Part shown: positions 11,097-20,059 of the stretch, piece after piece | Numbering within the stretch: the first letter of the stretch is position 1 | How the letters are laid out: each line of letters starts with the position of its first letter | Source of the DNA: Thalassovita sp. | GTDB taxonomy: Bacteria > Pseudomonadota > Alphaproteobacteria > Rhodobacterales > Rhodobacteraceae | Assembly (NCBI GenBank): GCA_017792425.1 | Contig: CP051233.1 | Coordinates: 1,708,402-1,772,401 of the forward strand | DNA: 64,000 bases | Direction of reading: 5' to 3' | Notes under the pieces: model-generated | Told to the model about the DNA's origin: nothing | Database searches by the model: none | What the model saw: the letters and a program-made list of their open reading frames with translations, nothing else | Translations under genes and position numbers: made by a program

Positions 11097-11618
11097 ATGT
11101 TTCTGGAATTGATCGCAACCTTCATCGCGGGGATCGCCGGGGCGGGCCTGATGATGATGCTGAACTGGATAACCGGCAAACGGTTGCCCCGTTGGCTGAT
11201 ACCGGTGGCCGGTGGCGCCGCGATGATCACCGCGACGATCTCCAGTGAATACAGTTGGTACAGTCGCACGGCGAACACCCTGCCCGAAGGGGTCGTGATC
11301 GCGCATACCGTGGAAAGTAAGGTGGTCTACAGGCCGTGGACCTACGTGCACCCCTATGTTGAACGGTTCATGGCGGTAGACAAGGCGACGATCCGGCGGA
11401 ACGACGCGCAGCCGGGCATGGTGCTGGTGGACCTTTTGCTGTTCGGGCGCTGGCAGCCGGTGCGGCAACTGGCCGTCATGTTCGATTGCGCCGGGCATCG
11501 TCAGACCCAGGTGCCAGAGCAAGTGATTTTCGACGATAGCGGGGCGCTGGTCGGGGCCAAGTGGGTGCCGATCGACGCAATGGACCCCGCGCTTGTCATC
11601 GCCTGTGGAGGAGTGTGA
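11097..11618 (+). CDS. Hypothetical membrane protein in the DUF294-exonuclease operon
   Basis: Protein of 173 aa that I do not recognise. The N-terminus has two hydrophobic helices (about 5-22 and 34-50), followed by a soluble domain of about 120 aa with one cysteine pair (C141 region and C170 region). GGGAGG lies upstream of the ATG. Its stop overlaps the start of the exonuclease gene (TGATG), so production of both is coupled, and a role in anchoring or controlling that exonuclease is possible. No functional motif seen. Confidence 0.7.
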   Translation: MFLELIATFIAGIAGAGLMMMLNWITGKRLPRWLIPVAGGAAMITATISSEYSWYSRTANTLPEGVVIAHTVESKVVYRPWTYVHPYVERFMAVDKATIRRNDAQPGMVLVDLLLFGRWQPVRQLAVMFDCAGHRQTQVPEQVIFDDSGALVGAKWVPIDAMDPALVIACGGV

Positions 11619-13030
11619 TGCTGTCGCAATTAAGCCTTCGAATACGGATATTCCTGTTTTTCGCCCTGCTGGGAGTCGGTGGGGCGGGACTGATCACCGC
11701 TGCTTTGTTCGCTGGCTACCGCAAGGCGATGACAGGCGAAATGGTGTCAGGTTTCGTGATGGCCGGGGTGATTGGTGGGTTCGGTATCCTTGGTCTGACA
11801 GCGGCGATCTGGTTGCTGTTTGATGAAAATGTCGCCAAGCCGATCGAACGTCTTGCCGCAGGTCTGCGCGCGCGCGCACATGCGGGGGCGGATGGCGGGG
11901 TCAAGGCAGACACGGCCAAGTACCTGGGTGATCTTGCGCCCGCAGCCGAAGCGATGTCGCGCCAACTGACCGATACCGCCCTGCACACGGCCAGCGCTAT
12001 CGCATCGGAAACATCCAGATTGGCGGCAGAGCGGGACCGGCTGACCGCGCTGCTGACGGAAATCCCCGTGGCTACCGTTCTGGTCAGCCCACGCCACCAG
12101 ATCGTGCTGTATGACGGGCAGGCGGCGGCCGTTCTTGCGCAGATCCATACACCCCGGCTGAACGCCTCGATCTTCGACTATCTGGAAAAAAACGCCATTG
12201 AAGCGGCGTTCGCGCAGGTCAGCAAGAAGGGACTCGAAGTTGCCTTTGCTGCCAACGGCACCGAGGGCGAGCAAACCTACAGCCTGCGGATGAAGCCGCT
12301 GGAGCGTGGCTCGGGCTACATCCTGATTATCGAGGGCGCAGAGGCGCATCTGGATCCGCATGCGGAACGCCCGCTGATCTACGATTTCGACCTTTTGGAG
12401 CAGAACGAAGGCACCACCGCCGATACAACCCGGTTGTCGGATCTGACCTATGTGGTGTTCGATACGGAAACCACCGGGCTGCTGCCGCACAAGGATGAAA
12501 TCGTACAGATCGGCGCGGTGCGCGTGGTGCGTGGCAAGATCGTTCCCGGCGAGCAGATCGACACGCTGGTGAACCCGCAGATGAAAATCCCGCCTGCTTC
12601 CACCAAGGTGCACCGGATCACTGATTCAATGGTGTCCAAGGCCCCGATCATTGATAAGGTGGCGAAGGATTTTCATCGTTTCGCCCGCGATGCTGTGATC
12701 GTGGCCCACAACGCGCCGTTCGACATGGCCTTCATGCACCGGCATGGCAAGCGCCTGGGGCTGGAATGGACGCATCCGGTGCTGGACACGGTGCTGGTGT
12801 CCGCCGTTCTGTTCGGCGCAAGCCAGACCCATACACTGGATGCGCTGTGCGAACGATTGGGCGTGACGATCCCCGAGGCGCTGCGCCACACCGCCATGGG
12901 CGACGCGTTTGCCACCGCCGAGGTGCTGTGCAAGATGCTGCCCATGCTAGAGGCGCGCGGGATCACAACCTTCGGGGACATGCTGCAACAGACCCGCAAA
13001 CATGGCCGACTTCTGGAAGATTTGAACTGA
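11618..13030 (+). CDS. Membrane-anchored 3'-5' exonuclease of DnaQ type with sensor-like N-terminus
   Basis: Protein of 470 aa. Two transmembrane helices (about 10-33 and 43-67) lead into a HAMP-like helical stretch and a region of PAS-like length (about 145-245). The C-terminal third is a DEDDh exonuclease: DTETTG with D282 and E284, HNAPFD, and HTAMGDA. The layout resembles a sensor kinase in which the kinase is replaced by a nuclease. It overlaps the preceding membrane protein gene by one base. It is not the replicative proofreading subunit, which lacks membrane segments. The substrate, RNA or DNA, is unknown. Confidence 0.85.
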   Translation: MLSQLSLRIRIFLFFALLGVGGAGLITAALFAGYRKAMTGEMVSGFVMAGVIGGFGILGLTAAIWLLFDENVAKPIERLAAGLRARAHAGADGGVKADTAKYLGDLAPAAEAMSRQLTDTALHTASAIASETSRLAAERDRLTALLTEIPVATVLVSPRHQIVLYDGQAAAVLAQIHTPRLNASIFDYLEKNAIEAAFAQVSKKGLEVAFAANGTEGEQTYSLRMKPLERGSGYILIIEGAEAHLDPHAERPLIYDFDLLEQNEGTTADTTRLSDLTYVVFDTETTGLLPHKDEIVQIGAVRVVRGKIVPGEQIDTLVNPQMKIPPASTKVHRITDSMVSKAPIIDKVAKDFHRFARDAVIVAHNAPFDMAFMHRHGKRLGLEWTHPVLDTVLVSAVLFGASQTHTLDALCERLGVTIPEALRHTAMGDAFATAEVLCKMLPMLEARGITTFGDMLQQTRKHGRLLEDLN

Positions 13031-13115
13031 TCGCCACCCCGAGGTCGCGCGGTCGGGCCAATTGTGCCGCATTCAGGTGGCATCCGGTTTGGGTAGCAAC
13101 CCAGCGGAGATGGCC

Positions 13116-13313
13116 ATGCTCAACCACGACGGCGCCCCCGATTTCAGGGTCGGATCGGAACGCCATGCCCGCCTGTTCGAGTTGATCCGACAGCAGAACC
13201 TGATCGCCTCGCGTAAGGTGGGGCGCAAACAGCTTCCGCTTGACGACCCCGCGGAAACCGCCTTTCTGACTGCAGCCGAAGGGTCGCTGTTGACGGTCGG
13301 CGGCTACCTGTAG
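13116..13313 (+). CDS. Small hypothetical protein
   Basis: Open frame of 65 aa with no membrane segment or recognised motif; charged N-terminal half (RVGSERHARLFELIRQQ) and a C-terminus LTVGGYL. The second of two close ATG codons is used because GGAG is 6 nt upstream of it. It ends 1 nt before the convergent rlmE stop. The codon pattern (G/C third positions) supports real coding. I believe similar small proteins occur at this site in related genomes, but I cannot verify this. Confidence 0.5.
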   Translation: MLNHDGAPDFRVGSERHARLFELIRQQNLIASRKVGRKQLPLDDPAETAFLTAAEGSLLTVGGYL

Positions 13314-13314
13314 G

Positions 13315-14025
13315 TCAGCCGCGAAACCCGGTGGCGACCACGAACTTTTCGGAACTGTCGGACCGGGACGCCGGGGGTTTAACGTTCACCACCTTGGTGA
13401 ACTTGTTTTTCAGCAGCTTTTGCAACTCGCCCTCGGCGCCGCCGGCCAGAACCTTGGCCACGAAAGTGCCGCCCTCTTCCAGCACGTCAAAGGCCAGATA
13501 GGCGGCGGCTTCGCACAGGGCGATGATGCGCAGGTGGTCGGTCTGCTTGTGCCCAGAGGACGCGGCGGCCATGTCGGACATCACCACGTCGGCCTTGCCA
13601 CCCAGCCATTCCTTGACTTTGTCGTCTGCGCCGTCCGACATGAAATCCAACTGGTGGATCTCGGCCCCGGCGATGGCCTCGACCTCTTGCAGGTCTACAC
13701 CCAGAACGGTGCCGATCCGCTTGCCGGATTTTTCACCCAGGGCATTCACGCGGTTTACCGCCACTTGGCACCAGCCGCCGGGGGCGCAACCCAGATCCAC
13801 CACCCGCGCGCCGGGTACGAGGAACCGGAACTTGTTATCCAGTTCCAGGATCTTGTAGGCGGCGCGCCCGCGATACCCTTCGGCCTTGGCACGCTTCACG
13901 TACGGGTCGTTCAACTGGCGCTGCAGCCAGCGGGTCGAACTCAGGCTTCGGCCACGGGCGCTCTTGACCTTGACCTTCAGATCGCGCTGTCCGCGCCCGG
14001 ATGTGTTTTTCTTTTTCTCGGTCAT
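13315..14025 (-). CDS. rlmE: 23S rRNA (uridine-2'-O)-methyltransferase
   Basis: RlmE/FtsJ family enzyme, 236 aa, which methylates U2552 of 23S rRNA late in 50S assembly using SAM. SAM-binding DLGCAPGG at 77-84 and the complete K58-D151-K191-E226 catalytic tetrad are present. The basic N-terminal extension (KKKNTSGRGQRDLKVKVK) is usual for alphaproteobacteria. The start overlaps the ppx stop by one base (TGATG), so the two are co-translated. Confidence 0.95.
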   Translation of the reverse strand: MTEKKKNTSGRGQRDLKVKVKSARGRSLSSTRWLQRQLNDPYVKRAKAEGYRGRAAYKILELDNKFRFLVPGARVVDLGCAPGGWCQVAVNRVNALGEKSGKRIGTVLGVDLQEVEAIAGAEIHQLDFMSDGADDKVKEWLGGKADVVMSDMAAASSGHKQTDHLRIIALCEAAAYLAFDVLEEGGTFVAKVLAGGAEGELQKLLKNKFTKVVNVKPPASRSDSSEKFVVATGFRG

Positions 14026-15137
14026 CAGAATGGTCCGTCTTCCAGAACGCCGTCCGCGCTCATCTGTGCATAGAGCAGCCCTTCGCGTAGGCCCCGGTCT
14101 GCGACCGACAGCCTGTCGGTGGGCCAGCACCGCAATAGCGCCTGCAGGATCGCTGCGCCAGACATGATCAGCGCGTGGCGGTCCTGTCCGATACGCGGGT
14201 CGTTGCGACGCCCTGCAGGGCCAAGGTCCAGATACCCCCGGATCACCTTGTCTATCTGGTCCGAGGTCATCCGCAGCCCGTCCACCTTGGTCCGGTCATA
14301 GCGTTTCAGGCCCAGGTGGGACGCGGCCACCGTGGTGACCGTGCCGCTGGTGCCGACGATCTGAAACCCTTCACGGGTCTGTTCGTTGGCGTAGGGGGTG
14401 AATTCAGCCAGGTTTTCCTCGAAAAACCAGCTCATCAGCGCGAACCGTGCGGCGTCGTCCTTCACGTCGTCGAACTGGTCCCGCAGCGTGGCCACCCCCA
14501 GCGGAACACTGATCCAGTCCACCACCTTGGCGGCGGGGAAGGGGCTGTGCTGCGGATGAAACCCGGCGTGCAGTCGCATGATCGCGCGCGGCCGGTCGCG
14601 CCAGGGCACGGCGCTCAGGTCGATCCACACCAGTTCCGTCGAACCGCCGCCGATGTCCACCACCAGCAACTGTTCGGTCCGCGTGCTGACCAGCGGCGCG
14701 CAGGAAATAACGGCCAGTCGGGCCTCTTCCTCTGGCTGGATGATCTCCAGCTGCAGACCGGTTTCACGGTGAACCTTCTTGATGAAATCCTGCGCATTGG
14801 TGGCCCTGCGACAGGCCTCTGTCGCGACCAGGCGCATGCGCTTGACCTTGTGGCGCTTCAGCTTTTGTTGACAGATACGCAATGCCTGCACCGTTCGCCC
14901 CATCGAGGCGCGGCCCAATCTGCCAGTACTTTCCAACCCCGCGCCCAGTTGCACGGACTTGGAAAAGCTGTCGACCACGTGGAACTGGCTGCCCTTCGGC
15001 TGGGCAATCAGCATACGGCAACTGTTGGTTCCCAGATCCAGCGCGGCATACAGGTCAGCCGGGTCCGGGGGATTGGGCGCGGGGCTCTCAACCGGTTTCG
15101 GGAACGCGCCCGCACCTTTCGGACGCTTGGGCGCCAT
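14025..15137 (-). CDS. Ppx/GppA family phosphatase
   Basis: Actin-fold exopolyphosphatase or pppGpp phosphatase, 370 aa. Phosphate-binding motifs are ALDLGTNSCRM (32-42), VDIGGGSTEL (near 160) and VGTSGTVTT (near 270), and the C-terminal VADRGLREGLL is also present. A proline-rich N-terminal tail of about 28 aa precedes the domain. It lies upstream of rlmE with overlapping codons, an arrangement that links stringent-response or polyphosphate turnover with ribosome maturation. Sequence alone does not separate Ppx from GppA. Confidence 0.9.
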   Translation of the reverse strand: MAPKRPKGAGAFPKPVESPAPNPPDPADLYAALDLGTNSCRMLIAQPKGSQFHVVDSFSKSVQLGAGLESTGRLGRASMGRTVQALRICQQKLKRHKVKRMRLVATEACRRATNAQDFIKKVHRETGLQLEIIQPEEEARLAVISCAPLVSTRTEQLLVVDIGGGSTELVWIDLSAVPWRDRPRAIMRLHAGFHPQHSPFPAAKVVDWISVPLGVATLRDQFDDVKDDAARFALMSWFFEENLAEFTPYANEQTREGFQIVGTSGTVTTVAASHLGLKRYDRTKVDGLRMTSDQIDKVIRGYLDLGPAGRRNDPRIGQDRHALIMSGAAILQALLRCWPTDRLSVADRGLREGLLYAQMSADGVLEDGPF

Positions 15138-15377
15138 GACTTACGCCCTCCATTTCGAGTTACCCCCAACGTAGTGGACACGGCGGTGACGCGCAAGGAC
15201 CGCCGCGGGGCTCATGATGATGTTTAGGATTTTTCCGATGCAGGGCGCTGGCCCACCCGGGGCGGGTTTGGATAGAAGGGGAACGTCGCAGAGCGCGTCA
15301 TTTTTGTCGAAAACGTCCCATGCGTCGCGTTTGGGCTGATTTACAGATGGTCGCACGGAAACAGGGGAATCAATCGT

Positions 15378-15674
15378 ATGCCTGAGGTCACTATCGTTTA
15401 CTGGCGGGACATCCCGGCCCAGGTGATCGTGGGCAAGGGCCGCCGCGGCGCGAAAAAGCAGCTGTCGGAACGGTTCGAACAGGCGATTGACCGCGCGGCC
15501 ATGAAGGTAGGGGCGTCGGATACCGATGCTTACCTGGCGGAGTGGCGCAAGGCTGCCCCCTATCCGGCCGAGGGCGAACCCTCGGACATTGCCGTGGCCG
15601 AAGCCGAAAGGTTGGAAGCCGAGTTCGATCAGGATCGCCTGAAGGCGCTGATCGCCAATGATGGATGGGCATGA
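15378..15674 (+). CDS. Small PF13769-type 'virulence factor' protein
   Basis: Protein of 98 aa matching the short family labelled virulence factor, a name with little meaning here. It has an N-terminal strand (EVTIVYWRDIPAQVIVG), then basic and acidic helices. It is the first gene of a C1 group, 26 nt before the MetF-like reductase, followed by the pterin-binding MetH piece. This constant company points to a helper role in folate-linked methyl transfer rather than virulence, but no activity is known. Confidence 0.75.
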   Translation: MPEVTIVYWRDIPAQVIVGKGRRGAKKQLSERFEQAIDRAAMKVGASDTDAYLAEWRKAAPYPAEGEPSDIAVAEAERLEAEFDQDRLKALIANDGWA

Positions 15675-15700
15675 CCCCCGCTGCGCTATGGGAGACCATG

Positions 15701-16630
15701 ATGGCTCTGTTGAATTTCCGGAAACGCGACGATGCCGCAAAAGGCGTCAACCCGCAGGTTGAGGCGTTTCTGAAGGATTACTCGATCGAGGTGATGCCCC
15801 GCACCGCCGAGAAGATCGACGATTTCCGCGACCTGCTGCCCAAGGGCACGCGCGTCTATATCGCCCATATCGACGGCACGCCGATAGAGGACATGGTCGC
15901 CACCGCCGCGCGTCTGGCCGATGAAGGCTTCAACGTGATGCCGCATTTCCCCGCGCGCATCATCAAGGATGCCGCCACGCTGGAGGACTGGATCAACCGC
16001 TACCAGCATGACGCGGGTGTGAAACAGGGGCTGCTGTTGGCGGGCGGTCTGGCGGAACCGGTCGGAGAATTTCACTCTTCCATGCAGTTGATGGAAACGG
16101 GCCTGTTCGACAAGGCAGGCTTTACCCGCCTGCACATTGCCGGTCACCCCGAAGGCAACCGCGATATCGACCCGGATGGCAGCGACAAGATGGTGATGGA
16201 GGCACTGCGCTGGAAACAGGCGTTTGCAGACAGGACCGACGCCAAGGTCGCACTGGCCACCCAGTTCTGTTTTGACGCCAAGCCGATCATCGCCTGGGCC
16301 AATCGACTGACCGCAGAGGGCATCCACTTGCCGATCCATATTGGTATCGCGGGTCCGGCCAAGTTGCAGACACTGATCAAGTTCGCCATCGCCTGCGGTG
16401 TCGGGCCGTCGCTGAAGGTCTTGCAGAAACGGGCGTTGGATGTCAGCAAGCTGCTGCTGCCCTATGAACCGACCGAGGTGATCGCCGAACTGGCCGCCCA
16501 CAAGGCTGCCAACCCCGATTTCAACATCACCAATGTCCACTTCTTCCCATTGGGCGGCATCAAGACCAACGCCGAGTGGGCCATCGAACAGGGCGGCGCC
16601 TCTGGCACTCCCGCCAACCAGCAAGGATAA
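15701..16630 (+). CDS. Methylenetetrahydrofolate reductase-like protein
   Basis: Protein of 309 aa with the TIM-barrel sequence of MetF-type reductases (ARLADEGFNVMPHFPARII, then LLLAGGLAEPVGEF and HIAGHPEGNRDI). Likely reduces 5,10-methylene-THF to 5-methyl-THF, the donor for methionine synthesis. GGGA lies upstream; adjacent ATG codons at 15698 and 15701 are both possible starts. Only 3 nt separate it from the following methyltransferase gene, so the product of one feeds the next. It is divergent from E. coli MetF, hence the cautious name. Confidence 0.8.
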   Translation: MALLNFRKRDDAAKGVNPQVEAFLKDYSIEVMPRTAEKIDDFRDLLPKGTRVYIAHIDGTPIEDMVATAARLADEGFNVMPHFPARIIKDAATLEDWINRYQHDAGVKQGLLLAGGLAEPVGEFHSSMQLMETGLFDKAGFTRLHIAGHPEGNRDIDPDGSDKMVMEALRWKQAFADRTDAKVALATQFCFDAKPIIAWANRLTAEGIHLPIHIGIAGPAKLQTLIKFAIACGVGPSLKVLQKRALDVSKLLLPYEPTEVIAELAAHKAANPDFNITNVHFFPLGGIKTNAEWAIEQGGASGTPANQQG

Positions 16631-16633
16631 GAA

Positions 16634-17689
16634 ATGACCCGTACCATCGTTGAATCCAAAACCAAGACCGCGATCATCGGTTTCGATCAACCCTTCTGCG
16701 TGATCGGCGAACGGATCAACCCCACCGGTCGCAAGAAACTGGCCGCCGAACTGGAAGCCGGGGATTATTCGACCGTGGAGAAGGACGCCGTGGCGCAGGT
16801 GCTGGCCGGCGCGACCGTTCTGGATATCAACGCGGGGGTGGTCTACAACTCTAACCCCAACCCGAACGAAACCGAACCGCCGCTGATGAGCGACCTGATC
16901 AAGCTGGTGCAGGGGCTGGTGGATGTGCCGCTGTGCATCGACTCCTCCGTACCCGCTGCGCTGGAGGCCGGGCTGCAAGCCTGCGAAGGCCGCCCGCTCC
17001 TGAACTCTGTGACCGGTGAAGAAGAGCGGCTGGAATTCGTGCTACCGCTGGTGAAGAAATACAACGTGCCGGTGGTGGCGATTTCGAATGACGACACCGG
17101 GATTTCCGAAGACCCCGACGTCCGGTTCGAAGTCGCCCGCAAGATCGTACAGCGCGCCGCCGATTTCGGCATTCCTGCGCATGACATCGTCGTGGACCCG
17201 CTGGTAATGCCGATCGGCGCAATGGCCACCGCCGGGCAGCAGGTCTTTGCCCTTGTCCGCCGCCTGCGCGAGGAACTGGGTGTGAACACCACCTGCGGCG
17301 CGTCGAACATCAGCTTTGGCCTGCCCAACCGCCATGGTATTAACAATGCCTTCCTGCCGATGGCGATGGGCGCAGGCATGACCAGCGCGATCATGAACCC
17401 AGTTGCCCTGCCGGTGACTCAAAAGGCGATTGCGGAAAAGAAGGCCGCGGTTGAGGCCGCCGGGATCATCCTGCCCGCAGACATCGACGACGAAACCTTT
17501 GTCACCCTGTTCGGGCTGGGCAGCATCCAACCGCGTCCCGGCAAAGAGATGGAGGCCATCCGCGCCGCCAACTTGCTGACCAACAACGACCCGCATGGCG
17601 GCGACTGGATCCGCTTCAACAAGCCTCCCGAAGCCGGTGAAGGCGAAGGGCGAGGCCGCCGTGGTGGCGGGCGTCGCCGCCGGGCCTGA
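16634..17689 (+). CDS. Methyltetrahydrofolate:corrinoid methyltransferase (pterin-binding part of split MetH)
   Basis: DHPS-like pterin-binding domain of 351 aa, equivalent to the second module of cobalamin-dependent methionine synthase. Signature segments are VIGERINPTGRKKLA (21-35), VLDINAGV and LCIDSSVPAALEAGL. No homocysteine or B12 module is attached; Rhodobacterales are known to encode these separately (split MetH, as in Phaeobacter). The last 17 residues are a striking glycine- and arginine-rich tail (GEGEGRGRRGG, then GRRRRA) that may bind RNA or an acidic partner. An intrinsic terminator follows 17 nt after the stop. Confidence 0.88.
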   Translation: MTRTIVESKTKTAIIGFDQPFCVIGERINPTGRKKLAAELEAGDYSTVEKDAVAQVLAGATVLDINAGVVYNSNPNPNETEPPLMSDLIKLVQGLVDVPLCIDSSVPAALEAGLQACEGRPLLNSVTGEEERLEFVLPLVKKYNVPVVAISNDDTGISEDPDVRFEVARKIVQRAADFGIPAHDIVVDPLVMPIGAMATAGQQVFALVRRLREELGVNTTCGASNISFGLPNRHGINNAFLPMAMGAGMTSAIMNPVALPVTQKAIAEKKAAVEAAGIILPADIDDETFVTLFGLGSIQPRPGKEMEAIRAANLLTNNDPHGGDWIRFNKPPEAGEGEGRGRRGGGRRRRA

Positions 17690-17706
17690 TCCACGCCTTA
17701 GGTTGA

Positions 17707-17737
17707 AAAAGGCCCCGCCAGCGCGGGGCCTTTTGCT
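17707..17737 (+). terminator. Intrinsic terminator of the C1/methionine group
   Basis: Twelve-base-pair stem (AAAAGGCCCCGC with GCGGGGCCTTTT), 4-nt loop, T-rich end. Confidence 0.9.
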
Positions 17738-17780
17738 TTGTTAGGTGCTCGGCTACGCTCTGTTCAGCAAGGAGCGGATC

Positions 17781-18719
17781 ATGCAGTCACTCGTCGGGGA
17801 TTTCGGCGGCACCAACTGTCGCCTGGCGCTGGTCGGTCCGGGGGGCAGCGGGCTGCACAGCTTGCGCAGCTACCGGAATGCGGACTTCCCTTCGCCCGAG
17901 GCAGTGTTGCGGCACTTTCTGGATGATGTGCGGGCTGACCGCGTCAATGCCGCCTGCCTGGGCGTTGCTGGGCCGGTCAGGGGCGGGGCTGTGCGCCTGA
18001 CGAACTATCCCTGGCGCGTGTCTGCACTTACGGTTACTGAATCCACGGGCGCCGGGCGGGTCTGGCTGTTGAACGATCTGCAAGCCCACGGCTATGCGCT
18101 GCACGGTCTGGACGGGGCAGGGCTGCTATCGCTTGCGCCGGGGCGGCCAAGCCCGCAGGATGCGCCCCGGCTGGTCGTTGCGATCGGGACCGGGGTCAAT
18201 GCGGCGGTCGCTCATAGAATTGGCGGCGCGGTGTTCGTACCACCCTCGGAAAGCGGGCACATGGGACTGTCGGCGCTGGATCAGGTCGATCTGGACTTTG
18301 CCGCCAGCGTGATGCGCGAACAGGGCCATTGCCCGACCGAGGCGGCCTTGTCCGGCAACGGGCTGGCGCGGTTGTGGCGTATGTTCGGCGGGCCTGAAGA
18401 ACAGGACGGCACGGCCGTCACACGCGCCTTTCGGGGCGGCGATCTCACGGCAGAGGCCGCCCTGCGCCGCGCCGCGCTGTACCTGGGCCGCTACTGCGCT
18501 GATCTGGCGTTGGTGCATTTGCCATTCGGCGGTCTGTTCCTGGCGGGCAGCGTGGGCCTTGCGTTGGCCCCACATCTTGTGCGGCTTGGTTTCCTGACAG
18601 CGTTCCACCGCGCCGGGCCCTATGCGGATCTGTTGGCCACGATTCCTGTCTATGCCGTGCCGGACATGCCGCTGTGCCTGGACGGATGCGCCCGTTTTCT
18701 GGCCCAGGAACTGGTCTGA
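17781..18719 (+). CDS. glk: Glucokinase
   Basis: Phosphorylates glucose with ATP to glucose-6-phosphate; 312 aa. The N-terminal phosphate loop GDFGGTNCRLALV (6-18), LNDLQAHGYAL and the VAIGTGVNAAV segment match the Glk family (PF02685). The start is the ATG after AAGGAG (spacing 6). It stands alone between the C1 terminator and a convergent response regulator. In roseobacters it likely feeds the Entner-Doudoroff route; no such genes are in view. Confidence 0.9.
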   Translation: MQSLVGDFGGTNCRLALVGPGGSGLHSLRSYRNADFPSPEAVLRHFLDDVRADRVNAACLGVAGPVRGGAVRLTNYPWRVSALTVTESTGAGRVWLLNDLQAHGYALHGLDGAGLLSLAPGRPSPQDAPRLVVAIGTGVNAAVAHRIGGAVFVPPSESGHMGLSALDQVDLDFAASVMREQGHCPTEAALSGNGLARLWRMFGGPEEQDGTAVTRAFRGGDLTAEAALRRAALYLGRYCADLALVHLPFGGLFLAGSVGLALAPHLVRLGFLTAFHRAGPYADLLATIPVYAVPDMPLCLDGCARFLAQELV

Positions 18720-18722
18720 GGG

Positions 18723-19331
18723 TCAGATCAGGTTCATGTCCCGCCCCAGCATCGCGGCATGGGTGCGGTTGCGCGCGTTCAGCTTGCGGCTGAGCGTTTT
18801 GACATGCAGTTTGATTGTCACCTCCTGCAGATCCAGATCGCGCGCGATTTCCTTGTTTGATTTGCCATCGCACAGACCGCGTAGCACGTCGCGTTCGCGT
18901 GGGGTCAGGTGCGGGGTCTCGGGATGGTCGGTCTCGCTTTCCAGAAACTGGCGCGGGGTGTAGGTGCCGCCCGCCAGGATGTGGCGCACGGCGCTGATCA
19001 GGGTTTCCGGGGCCATCGTCTTGGGCAGAAACCCCCGGGCGCCTGCCTCCAACGTTCGGCGCGCCACATCGGGCGATGCCGTCCCTGAAATCATCGCCAC
19101 AGGGCGCGGGGCATTGGCCAGGATCGCCTTTTGCAGACCTTCGGGCAGGTTCATTCCCGGCATGGTAAAGTCCAGCATCACAAGGTCAAAACCACCCTTC
19201 TGCGTGATCATCTTCAGCGCGCTGGACAGGTCGGCGCATTGGGCAACCTCCATCTGAGCCGCGCTGTGCAGGTAGGCGGCGATGGTTTCCCGGACCAGTT
19301 CATGATCGTCAGCGATAAGAATTTTTTTCAT
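18723..19331 (-). CDS. LuxR-type two-component response regulator
   Basis: Regulator of 202 aa: receiver domain with acidic pocket D8-D9 and phospho-acceptor D54 (LDFTMPG), switch lysine in FLPKT, and a C-terminal NarL/FixJ helix-turn-helix (TPRERDVLRGLCDGKSNKEIA). It is transcribed away from a periplasmic protein and a hybrid kinase with a phosphotransfer domain 185 bp further on, and is the obvious final acceptor of that relay. The intergenic region probably holds both promoters. Target genes are unknown. Confidence 0.9.
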   Translation of the reverse strand: MKKILIADDHELVRETIAAYLHSAAQMEVAQCADLSSALKMITQKGGFDLVMLDFTMPGMNLPEGLQKAILANAPRPVAMISGTASPDVARRTLEAGARGFLPKTMAPETLISAVRHILAGGTYTPRQFLESETDHPETPHLTPRERDVLRGLCDGKSNKEIARDLDLQEVTIKLHVKTLSRKLNARNRTHAAMLGRDMNLI

Positions 19332-19516
19332 TTGGTAATGCGTTTACGGGCGCTTTTTCTGGTCAAGTCATTGATGCGCAAGACGTGTTCAGGCCCCTGT
19401 CAAAGGTATTGTTGCCATGGGCAGCATATCCTATCCATTTGCATAGGGCTATAGACCTGTTTCGCCTCGCACGCCAGAAAGTTGTGGTGACTGGCCCGTG
19501 TTTCGTGGAGGAAGGC

Positions 19517-20026
19517 ATGCTGTGGCGAAACCTTCTGGTGGCAATGTGCCTCTTGGCAATTAATCTGGCCTGGCCAGCCTTCGCACCAGCCCAACAGCTT
19601 GCTGCGGACCCGGTGCTGAGCATCGTGACCCTCGATGAAGACGAGAACGTGATCGCAACGCGGACCCTGTCGATGGCGGATTTACGGGCGCTGCCGGCGG
19701 CAGAGTTCGCCACAACCACCATCTGGACAGAAGGTATGCACACGTTCCGCGGCGTCTGGCTGGGCGATCTGATGGCCCATCTGGGCATCACCCAGGAACG
19801 GGTGGAATTCAGCGCGCTGAACGAATACGTGGTGGAAATCCCCATGCAGGATATGGTGCCCGGCGGGCCGCTTCTGGCCTATGAACAGAACGGCAAGCAA
19901 ATGAGCGCGCGCGAGAAAGGACCGCTTTGGGTGGTGTTCCCCTATGATTCCGCTCAGAAGTACCAGACGGAATCCGTCTACGCCCAAAGCATTTGGCAAA
20001 TGGACCGGATCAACGTTTACCGCTAA
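19517..20026 (+). CDS. Periplasmic molybdopterin-oxidoreductase-fold protein lacking the Mo-ligating cysteine
   Basis: Secreted protein of 169 aa. A signal peptide (1 to about 26, ending PAFAPA) precedes a domain resembling the sulfite-oxidase/YedY core (LSMADLRALPAAEF, TTIWTEGMHTFRGVWLGDLM, KGPLWVVFPYD). The mature chain contains no cysteine at all, so it cannot ligate molybdenum as YedY does. It is placed 33 nt before a hybrid histidine kinase, which makes it a likely periplasmic sensing partner rather than an enzyme. GGAGGAAGG precedes the ATG. Confidence 0.75.
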   Translation: MLWRNLLVAMCLLAINLAWPAFAPAQQLAADPVLSIVTLDEDENVIATRTLSMADLRALPAAEFATTTIWTEGMHTFRGVWLGDLMAHLGITQERVEFSALNEYVVEIPMQDMVPGGPLLAYEQNGKQMSAREKGPLWVVFPYDSAQKYQTESVYAQSIWQMDRINVYR

Positions 20027-20059
20027 GCTTCGGGCTTTGGCAGGTTTACACGAGGCGGC

